Source of the DNA: SOIV01 sp964435925
GTDB lineage: Bacteria; Acidobacteriota; Aminicenantia; Aminicenantales; Aminicenantaceae
Length of the DNA: 10,244 nucleotides
Direction of reading: 5' to 3'
Assembly (NCBI GenBank): GCA_964435925.1
Contig: CAYTBG010000097.1
Span: 1-10,244, forward strand
Positions 5,237 to 10,244 of the stretch are shown one piece after another. Under the pieces are notes generated by a model. The model was given only the letters and a program-made list of their open reading frames with translations. It was not told the DNA's origin and ran no database searches. Each line of letters starts with the position of its first letter. Position 1 is the first letter of the stretch. Made by a program: the position numbers and the translations under genes.

Positions 5237-6146
5237 TTTCCAATAACAACTCCCTGATTTTTTGTTGAGCTATTTTTGTTTCTTCTTCAAGGGGATATTT
5301 ACTTATCAAGAGTTTAAACACGATAAGAGACTCTTCTTTTTTTCTAAGTTCCATAAGGCTGATTCCCTTTTTCAAATAGGCTGCAGGAATCTTGTCTCCC
5401 CGGGGATAGTTAAGAAGAAGTTCGTTGAATTGTTCGATAGCCTCTGCGTATTTTTTCTGACTGAAGTAGCATTCTCCGATCCAGTATAAAGAATTGTCAG
5501 CAAGAGGGCTTTCTGGAAATTGTACTCTGTACATCTTGAAGCCATCAATTGCCAGCTCGAAATTTCCTTTTCGATAATCTGAATAAGCCATGTTGTAGAC
5601 TTCTTTAGGAGACAGATGAGTTAAGGGAGGTTTTTCAGGTTCTCCTTTGGCTTGTTCCTCTTTTTTTTCTTCTTCTGCCTGTTTCCCCGCTGGATCCTCT
5701 TTCTTTTTGTCCTCTTTTCCTTTTTCCGGAAGAGGAGGCTGTTCTTGCTTGCCTTCTAAATTTTCCTCTTGCTGCTTAGGGGAAGGAAGAGAGGCCACCT
5801 TTATTTCCGTGAGCCCCTCAGAAAATTTTATAAGCTGCAGAGTCATCGTCTCTAGTTTTTCAAGAAGAATTTGATACTGGGCAGGGATGTTTTTCTGATC
5901 TTCTTTAAAACTTGCCTGCTCTGTTTGGAGATGCTTCACCATACTCAGAAGTTCCTCTAATTGTTCCCTTATGAAACTTATGTCCTCGCTGTTTTTTTCT
6001 ATCTTCTCTTTGAGTTGAAGGAATTGGTGTGTTAGGAGCTGAACATCTTGGTAGATCAATTCATAGGCTTTTTTCTTCTTATCAGCTCCAGCAGAAACGA
6101 GGGCTAAAAGCAGGATAAGAAATACCCCGATTGCCCTTTTGTGCAT
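5214..6146 (-). CDS. cpoB: Tol-Pal system periplasmic TPR protein CpoB/YbgF
   Basis: A 310-aa exported protein that in E. coli links the Tol machine to peptidoglycan synthesis during constriction. An N-terminal signal peptide (about residues 1-21, hydrophobic IGVFLILLLALVSAGA) is followed by a coiled-coil region (about 30-110) that would mediate trimerisation. A very charged lysine, glutamate and proline-rich linker follows (about 121-175), and then a C-terminal TPR domain (about 178-305). That domain begins EVYNMAYSDYRKGNFELAIDGF, a typical YbgF opening split here across the first repeat, and contains SLYWIGECYFSQKKYAEAIEQF. The linker is longer than in E. coli. The gene starts 2 nt after the pal stop with no strong ribosome binding site, so coupling to pal is likely, and it overlaps ssb by 23 bp. 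Confidence 0.9.
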   Translation of the reverse strand: MHKRAIGVFLILLLALVSAGADKKKKAYELIYQDVQLLTHQFLQLKEKIEKNSEDISFIREQLEELLSMVKHLQTEQASFKEDQKNIPAQYQILLEKLETMTLQLIKFSEGLTEIKVASLPSPKQQEENLEGKQEQPPLPEKGKEDKKKEDPAGKQAEEEKKEEQAKGEPEKPPLTHLSPKEVYNMAYSDYRKGNFELAIDGFKMYRVQFPESPLADNSLYWIGECYFSQKKYAEAIEQFNELLLNYPRGDKIPAAYLKKGISLMELRKKEESLIVFKLLISKYPLEEETKIAQQKIRELLLENERYKQP

Positions 6147-6148
6147 AA

Positions 6149-6721
6149 TTATTTTCTGATGATCAAGAATTGAGCTCTTCTGTTTTTTTGCCAGGAAATT
6201 TCATTATGCTCTGGATCCAGGGGCACACTTTTTCCGTAAGAAATGGTTCTTATTCTGTCCGCAGAAATACCGAGAGAGGCAAGATAATCAAGGGTGCTCT
6301 TGGCTCTTTTCTCACCCAGAGCTAAGTTGTACTCCTCGGTTCCCCTTTCGTCGCAATGGCCCTCAATAAGGATTACTAGAGCATCGTATTTCTTGAGCCA
6401 ATCTGCATTCGCTTCAAGGACAAATTTCGCGTCGTCCCGAATAAAGTATTTGTCATAATCGAAATGAATCATTTGCAAAGGAGCTTCCAGGTTGATTTCT
6501 TCAAGAGTTTTGCTCATGAAAATTTCTTCTTCTGTCAGTTCGGGCTCTTTCACTATGACAGGTTCCTCTACCTTTTCGACCGTTTCAACCTCAGGCTGCT
6601 CTTCAACCTCAGGAGGTGGAGGGGGAGGAGTCACTTCTTCTACTCTCGCTCGGCCCCGGCAGGAGGAAAGAGCGGCGAAAACCATGAAGAAAGCCAAAGA
6701 AAAAATGATTGCTTTTTTCAT
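6149..6721 (-). CDS. pal: Peptidoglycan-associated lipoprotein Pal
   Basis: An outer-membrane lipoprotein of 190 aa that anchors the outer membrane to peptidoglycan and interacts with TolB. The lipoprotein signal peptide ends in the lipobox LSSC, with the acylated cysteine at residue 21. A proline- and glutamate-rich linker (about 30-65, including six consecutive prolines) crosses the periplasm. The OmpA-like peptidoglycan-binding domain (about 85-188) contains IHFDYDKYFIRDDA, GHCDERGTEEYNLALGEKRA, ISYGKSVP and the terminal NRRAQFLI. A strong ribosome binding site (AAAGGAG, 6 nt spacing) supports the start. It is the first gene of its own transcription unit, downstream of a near-consensus promoter and separated from tolB by a terminator. 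Confidence 0.96.
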   Translation of the reverse strand: MKKAIIFSLAFFMVFAALSSCRGRARVEEVTPPPPPPEVEEQPEVETVEKVEEPVIVKEPELTEEEIFMSKTLEEINLEAPLQMIHFDYDKYFIRDDAKFVLEANADWLKKYDALVILIEGHCDERGTEEYNLALGEKRAKSTLDYLASLGISADRIRTISYGKSVPLDPEHNEISWQKNRRAQFLIIRK

Positions 6722-6792
6722 TTCATCTCCTTTAAGTGTTTTTTTCTCTCCCGATTTGCTCAGAAGAGCCTTTTTTATCTTTATCTTATAAT

Positions 6793-6821
6793 TTTATACC
6801 TGCAAACGCGTTTTATGTCAA
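6793..6821 (-). promoter_or_regulatory. Near-consensus sigma70 promoter for pal-cpoB-ssb
   Basis: On the minus strand TTGACA (6816-6821) is a perfect -35 and TATAAA (6793-6798) a near-perfect -10, with exactly 17 nt between them. Transcription would begin near 6786, giving a leader of about 65 nt to the pal ATG. It sits just downstream of the tolB terminator, which makes an independent pal unit convincing. Confidence 0.8.
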
Positions 6822-6860
6822 CATAACTATGATATTCTATGAATCTCATCTATGCAAATC

Positions 6861-6880
6861 AAAAAAAGGGATGAAATCCC
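6861..6880 (-). terminator. Intrinsic terminator of the tolQ-R-A-B operon
   Basis: Read on the minus strand, GGGAT pairs with ATCCC around a TTC loop, followed directly by seven T residues. It lies about 45 nt after the tolB stop and upstream of the pal promoter, so it separates the two Tol-Pal transcription units. Confidence 0.75.
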
Positions 6881-6924
6881 GAATGCGATATTTTATGCTA
6901 CAGGAACGAATCCCGCAAATTATT

Positions 6925-8214
6925 CTATCGTGACCAATCAGGGAGTTTGTTTTCTCCCTTAGTAGTGAGACGGCGAAGGTTGGAACCATCGTAATCAATG
7001 GTGTAAAGCTGTATTGTTCCAGTAATGTTTGAGGAGAAAACAAGATGCCTGCCGCCAGGAGACCAGGAAGGAGTCTCGTTCCGGGCATTGCTCTCTGTGA
7101 GTTTGACAACTTGCTCTGTCCGGAGATTCAGGGCATATATATCAAATATTTGGTCTACACGGGAAACGTAGGCAATCCTGTCTCCAGCGGGAGACCAGGC
7201 GGGTGCATCATGATAGCTTCCCCCAAAGCTTATCCTCCTGACATTTGAGCCCTCGGCATCCATGATGTAAATTTGAGGAGTCCCTCCCCTGTCAGAGGTG
7301 AAGGCTATTTCTCGACTTGTCGGAGACCAGGAAGGAGCTGTGTCAATTGCTTTGTTAAATGTCAATCTATTTATTTTCTTGCCCTCGCTTGTAGCCACAT
7401 AAATTTCTGGATTTCCCTCCTCCAAAGTAGAGCAGAAAGCTAATTTTTTTCCATCAGGAGAAAAGGTTGGGGCAAAGTTTGTTCCTTTGCTGACCACTTC
7501 AGTTATTTCTCCTTCAAAGGGATTTAAAATATACAAGCCTGCCTTGTTGTTTCGGTAAGAAGTATAAGCGATCTTTTTCCTATCAGCAGACCAGGCCGGC
7601 ATATAGTCCTGTTTTTTGTTGAACGTAACTCGCGTTTGGTTATGGCCGTCATAGTCCATCATGTAAAGTTCGTCGTTGCCATCTCTATTAGAGATAAAGA
7701 CGATCTTGGAGGTGAAAAGTTCTCTTTCTCCATAGATTTTCATGATTTCATCTGCCATTTTGTGAGCTATCAGACGGAGCAGGACTTTTTCTGATTGATA
7801 TCGCTTTCCAAAAATTAATCTTCCGGCCTTGACGTCATAAATCTTGCCCTCGAACAGAAAATTTTTCTCCTCGCTCTCCGGAACCGTGCCCACAAAAAGG
7901 ATATTGGCCTGGATGGATTCCCAGTCCTTAAAAAATATTTCTTCAGGATTCAGAGGTCTTATATAGCTGTAATAGCTCTTGGGCAAGAGTTGAAAAACCC
8001 GACTGTATTTTAAATCGTCGGATATGATTTGATGAAGTTCTTGAGCAGCAGCTTTTGTTTCAGGAGAAGAAGAACGGACTATGAAATCGGGGAGAGCCAG
8101 AGGAATGGCCGGCATCCCTTCTTTTATACTTATAACCACTTCCTGCTGAGGATGGAGTATTAATACTGCAAGAAAGATAATAATTCCTCCCAATAAAATC
8201 CACTTTGTCTTCAT
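6925..8214 (-). CDS. tolB: Tol-Pal system beta-propeller protein TolB
   Basis: The periplasmic TolB protein cycles between Pal and TolA during outer-membrane constriction. It is 429 aa, the normal length. A hydrophobic signal sequence (about residues 5-21) precedes the N-terminal alpha/beta domain (about 25-160, with PLALPDF near its start and SRVFQLL at 71-77). A six-bladed propeller of PD40 repeats follows. The recurring cores are PAWSADRKKIAYTS (206-219), PTFSPDGKKLAFCS, PSWSPTSREIAFTSDR, PAWSPAGDRIAYVS and PSWSPGGRHLVFSS, with a closing PDWSR at the C-terminus. Its ATG overlaps the stop codon of the upstream TonB/TolA-like gene in an ATGA, a sign of translational coupling. The ribosome binding site is weak. 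A terminator follows the gene. Confidence 0.95.
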   Translation of the reverse strand: MKTKWILLGGIIIFLAVLILHPQQEVVISIKEGMPAIPLALPDFIVRSSSPETKAAAQELHQIISDDLKYSRVFQLLPKSYYSYIRPLNPEEIFFKDWESIQANILFVGTVPESEEKNFLFEGKIYDVKAGRLIFGKRYQSEKVLLRLIAHKMADEIMKIYGERELFTSKIVFISNRDGNDELYMMDYDGHNQTRVTFNKKQDYMPAWSADRKKIAYTSYRNNKAGLYILNPFEGEITEVVSKGTNFAPTFSPDGKKLAFCSTLEEGNPEIYVATSEGKKINRLTFNKAIDTAPSWSPTSREIAFTSDRGGTPQIYIMDAEGSNVRRISFGGSYHDAPAWSPAGDRIAYVSRVDQIFDIYALNLRTEQVVKLTESNARNETPSWSPGGRHLVFSSNITGTIQLYTIDYDGSNLRRLTTKGENKLPDWSR

Positions 8215-9005
8215 TTTGAGTGCTCAAATATCAAATATATTCCTAAATATTCATGCTCGTAGGCTCCTGGGAGGGGAGGAAATGGGGCTGATGTTTGTAT
8301 AGCCCGAAGGGCGGACAGATCTAAGGATTTTATTCCGCTTGGCTCCTCGATTTTTAGTTCTGAGATTTGGCCGTTTTTGTATATTTTAAAATGGACAGTT
8401 GCCTGGAAGCTGCCCGAGATTCCTGGGCCGACAAGAGAAGTGAACCAGTTGTTTGAAACCCTGTCTATTATAATTTGGAGATAATAAGTGAAGGGAAAGT
8501 TGGAGAGGCCGATTTGGGAGGAATATGCTGATCCAGTATCCGGGCCGGCGCCTAAACCGCCGCCGAGCCTTACCCCAGAGCCCGGACCAGTGCCGTTTCC
8601 TTTGGCTGGACCAGCTTCAGCCTCTCTGGTTCCAGTTGATTGTTTTTGAATAACAGTTTTTTTTTCTTTTTTTGTCCTTGTCTCCTTTTCGGGTATTTCG
8701 ACTGGATGTCTTAGGGTTGGAGGTGTCTCTTGCTGCAGCTTTTGAGGTGTGGTTAGATCTCTTAAAGTATCTCTTTCTGGCAAGGTGGTTTCTGCAATTT
8801 TTTTTTCGCCTCCTCCGGATGAGACTCCGCCTCCACTGCCTCCTCCAGGAAAAGAGATAAGCTCAACATAGTGAATCATTTCTCCTCTTGAGGACTTTTG
8901 TAAATGAGGAGAGAGGAGAATAAACAAGAAAAATGCCAGATGAGCAGTGAAAGAAAGGACAACAGCCTTTTTAAATACGGCGTTGCTTTTGCTGGGCGCT
9001 ATCAT
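8211..9005 (-). CDS. TolA-like protein with a TonB/TolA C-terminal domain
   Basis: A 264-aa protein in the tolA position of the operon; it would transmit energy from TolQ/TolR across the periplasm. The short cytoplasmic N-terminus is followed by one membrane segment (about 13-32, VVLSFTAHLAFFLFILLS, a TonB-like signal anchor). A glycine/serine-rich stretch (54-66) comes next, then a charged and proline/glycine-rich linker (about 67-160, with GGGLGAGPDTG), and then a C-terminal TonB/TolA fold (about 172-262). That fold includes IDRVSNNWFTS, ATVHFKIYKNGQISELKIEE and the closing LGIYLIFE. The linker is short and disordered, unlike the long alanine/lysine helix of E. coli TolA, so sequence alone does not separate TolA from TonB; the neighbours favour TolA. 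It starts 2 nt after the tolR stop and overlaps tolB by 4 bp. Confidence 0.88.
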   Translation of the reverse strand: MIAPSKSNAVFKKAVVLSFTAHLAFFLFILLSPHLQKSSRGEMIHYVELISFPGGGSGGGVSSGGGEKKIAETTLPERDTLRDLTTPQKLQQETPPTLRHPVEIPEKETRTKKEKKTVIQKQSTGTREAEAGPAKGNGTGPGSGVRLGGGLGAGPDTGSAYSSQIGLSNFPFTYYLQIIIDRVSNNWFTSLVGPGISGSFQATVHFKIYKNGQISELKIEEPSGIKSLDLSALRAIQTSAPFPPLPGAYEHEYLGIYLIFEHSK

Positions 9006-9007
9006 TT

Positions 9008-9442
9008 TTATTTTTTTTCCTCGGGCTCTATGGGTTTTGTTATAAGTCCGGTTATCTCCACACCCGCTTTTTTAGAAATATCAAGAATGTGCATAACAAA
9101 ACCATAGGGGAGGCTCTCATCGGCTCGGATGAACACAATTTTCTTTTCTTTTCCATAGAAATATTCTTTCAATTTTTGTTCCAGCAAAAATTGATTGATG
9201 ACAGAATTCTCAATGTGAATGTATTTATCCTTGGTGATAGTGAGGGTTAGGCCTTCTTCTGCAGGTGTTGATTCTGTTTCAGCTTGAGGAAGATTAACGC
9301 TAATTCCAGATTGAATCATAGGGGCTGTTATCATGAAAATGACCAGGAGAACGAGCATGACATCCACAAAAGGTGTGACATTTATCTCCGATAGAGAAGT
9401 TCCGAGACGTCTTTTGTAGGGCGGGCGTGCTTTAAGGGCCAT
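9008..9442 (-). CDS. tolR: Biopolymer transporter TolR (ExbD/TolR family)
   Basis: An inner-membrane protein that with TolQ converts the proton motive force into movement of the TolA-like partner. I chose the ATG at 9442 (144 aa, MALKARPPYKRRLG), which has GGAAG 4 nt upstream. A TTG at 9457 would add five residues and is less likely. The N-terminus is basic and cytoplasmic. The single membrane helix (about 22-44) holds the family signature INVTPFVDVMLVLLVIFMI, with the essential proton-carrying aspartate at residue 27. A periplasmic domain follows (about 50-140), with LTLTITKDKYIHIEN and KIVFIRADESLPYGFV. The gene overlaps the end of tolQ by 11 bp and is followed after 2 nt by the TolA-like gene. 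Confidence 0.94.
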   Translation of the reverse strand: MALKARPPYKRRLGTSLSEINVTPFVDVMLVLLVIFMITAPMIQSGISVNLPQAETESTPAEEGLTLTITKDKYIHIENSVINQFLLEQKLKEYFYGKEKKIVFIRADESLPYGFVMHILDISKKAGVEITGLITKPIEPEEKK

Positions 9443-10094
9443 AGAGCTTCCCGGCAATGCCTAAAAATTCGAGAGAAAAATCTTCCATCTCAGTTACCAG
9501 GTTTTTTATCAGGTTAAGGTAATGGTTGTAAGCGATAACCGCAGGAATGGCAGCAAAGAGGCCTGCCGCCGTGGCAATGAGTGCTTCGGCAATTCCGGGA
9601 GCCACTATATCAAGACCTGCAGATTTGACTATCCCGATTCTCTGGAAGGCGACCATGATTCCCCACACGGTCCCGAACAGGCCAATGAAAGGAGTTACAC
9701 TTCCTGTAGTAGCAAGGAAGCTCATCCTTTTTTCCAGCTTGGATATCTCGCTGTTTGAAGCCTTTACCAGAGCTCGCTCTACGCTTTCGAGCCTATCCAA
9801 GGTAAGAGGCCGTTCTGGATTGGATTTGCTCAGATAGACGAGCTCTTTATATCCAGACTGAAAGAGTGAAGCCAGAGGGCTGCCGCGGTATTTCCTAGAG
9901 GCTTTATTCACCTCAGATAGATTATTGCTTTTTTGAAACACTTTCAGAAATTTTTGTGACTGGGAAAAGGCGGATTTCAAAGTCGCTCTTTTGAAGAAAA
10001 TAATTGCCCACGAAAAGACTGAGAAGAAAATAAGGACGAGGATGACCAGTTGGACTACAATATCGGCCTCAATAATGAGTTTTAGAAAGTTCAT
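9432..10094 (-). CDS. tolQ: Tol-Pal system proton channel subunit TolQ (MotA/TolQ/ExbB family)
   Basis: An inner-membrane subunit of the TolQ-TolR motor. From the ATG at 10094 it has 220 aa and opens MNFLKLIIEADIVVQL, which lines up well with the start of E. coli TolQ. An ATG at 10118 would add eight residues; neither has a strong ribosome binding site. Three membrane segments are visible: about 11-33 (VVQLVILVLIFFSVFSWAII), 124-146 and 163-190. The last two carry the family motifs GLFGTVWGIMVAFQ and APGIAEALIATAAGLFAAIPAV, with the conserved threonine and small residues of the channel. It is the first visible gene of the tolQ-R-A-B unit. No ybgC thioesterase gene precedes it within the window, unlike the E. 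coli arrangement. Confidence 0.95.
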   Translation of the reverse strand: MNFLKLIIEADIVVQLVILVLIFFSVFSWAIIFFKRATLKSAFSQSQKFLKVFQKSNNLSEVNKASRKYRGSPLASLFQSGYKELVYLSKSNPERPLTLDRLESVERALVKASNSEISKLEKRMSFLATTGSVTPFIGLFGTVWGIMVAFQRIGIVKSAGLDIVAPGIAEALIATAAGLFAAIPAVIAYNHYLNLIKNLVTEMEDFSLEFLGIAGKLYGP

Positions 10095-10108
10095 CGGGGT
10101 TCTTAAAA

Positions 10109-10137
10109 AAAGTAGCATATGCCAGGGTTAAAGTCAA
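10109..10137 (-). promoter_or_regulatory. Candidate promoter for the tolQ operon
   Basis: On the minus strand TTGACT (10132-10137) and TACTTT (10109-10114) are 17 nt apart, with an extended -10 TGC before TACTTT. If it is real, transcription begins near 10102, so only the ATG at 10094 could be used, on a very short leader. The -10 is a weak match. Confidence 0.35.
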
Positions 10138-10244
10138 TCTGGCCCCAATTGATAAGGCCTGACGGAAGGATTTCCAAATCTGTGATTGAAGAAGGTTTTG
10201 GGAAATAGCCTGGCTCCCTTCAGATTTTTAACGCCATTCTCCAT
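10138..10244. other. Window-edge region with GGCCCCAATT motif, no convincing gene
   Basis: GGCCCCAATT (10141-10150) matches the palindrome half-site at 2559-2568 and 2573-2582. On the minus strand a frame stays open from the window edge (ATG at 10244) to a TGA at 10134-10136, 36 codons. It could be the 3' end of an upstream gene or repeat-derived sequence; I recognise no domain in it. Confidence 0.4.

Noticed and set aside
5647..5874. Plus-strand open frame rich in serine, phenylalanine and cysteine
   Set aside because: It is the antisense shadow of the lysine/glutamate-rich linker of cpoB and shows no coding features of its own.
9008..9457. tolR start at the TTG at 9457
   Set aside because: The ATG at 9442 has a GGAAG at good distance and gives a normal TolR N-terminus with a smaller overlap with tolQ.
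10134..10244. Minus-strand open frame of 36 codons from the window edge to a TGA just before tolQ
   Set aside because: It is short, has no recognisable domain, no visible start context, and includes the GGCCCCAATT repeat. It may be the tail of an upstream gene but cannot be supported from this window.

Overview
The window reads as a chromosomal stretch from a Gram-negative (diderm) bacterium of moderate to low GC. The diderm call rests on a complete Tol-Pal envelope system. The combination of a regulatory-type PTS (EIIA-HPr-EI with an HPr-kinase-type serine in HPr), Tol-Pal and small dispersed GC-rich palindromic repeats would suit Acidobacteriota, Aminicenantes or a deltaproteobacterial lineage. 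I cannot fix the taxon from the sequence alone.

Region 1 (1-2507, + strand) is a compact three-gene phosphotransferase operon: a mannose-family EIIA domain protein, HPr, and Enzyme I. The genes are 14 and 6 nt apart, and a U-tailed hairpin overlaps the EI stop codon. No EIIB, EIIC or EIID is present, so what is visible is a phosphorelay with an EIIA output, not a complete sugar transporter.

Region 2 (2508-4275) is the least ordinary part. It holds a palindromic GGCCCCAATT repeat, an unrecognised 78-aa gene on the minus strand, and a sirtuin (Sir2) gene split by an apparent single-base frameshift. Two related GC-rich repeat modules lie in opposite orientation on either side of the sirtuin. 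The downstream module sits exactly inside one arm of what would otherwise be a perfect 27-bp inverted repeat. The upstream module has the same junction sequences. This is the best candidate here for an undescribed small repeat or mobile element.

Region 3 (4276-10118, - strand) reads, in transcription order, tolQ, tolR, a TonB/TolA-like gene and tolB. A strong terminator follows, then a near-consensus sigma70 promoter, then pal, cpoB (ybgF), ssb and a stand-alone type II mannose-6-phosphate-isomerase cupin. TolQ/R would harvest the proton motive force in the inner membrane and act through the TolA-like periplasmic rod on TolB, Pal and CpoB during envelope constriction. The Tol genes overlap or nearly abut. 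The usual single tol-pal operon is split in two, and ssb overlaps the end of cpoB. The last 100 or so bases hold another copy of the GGCCCCAATT motif and no convincing gene.
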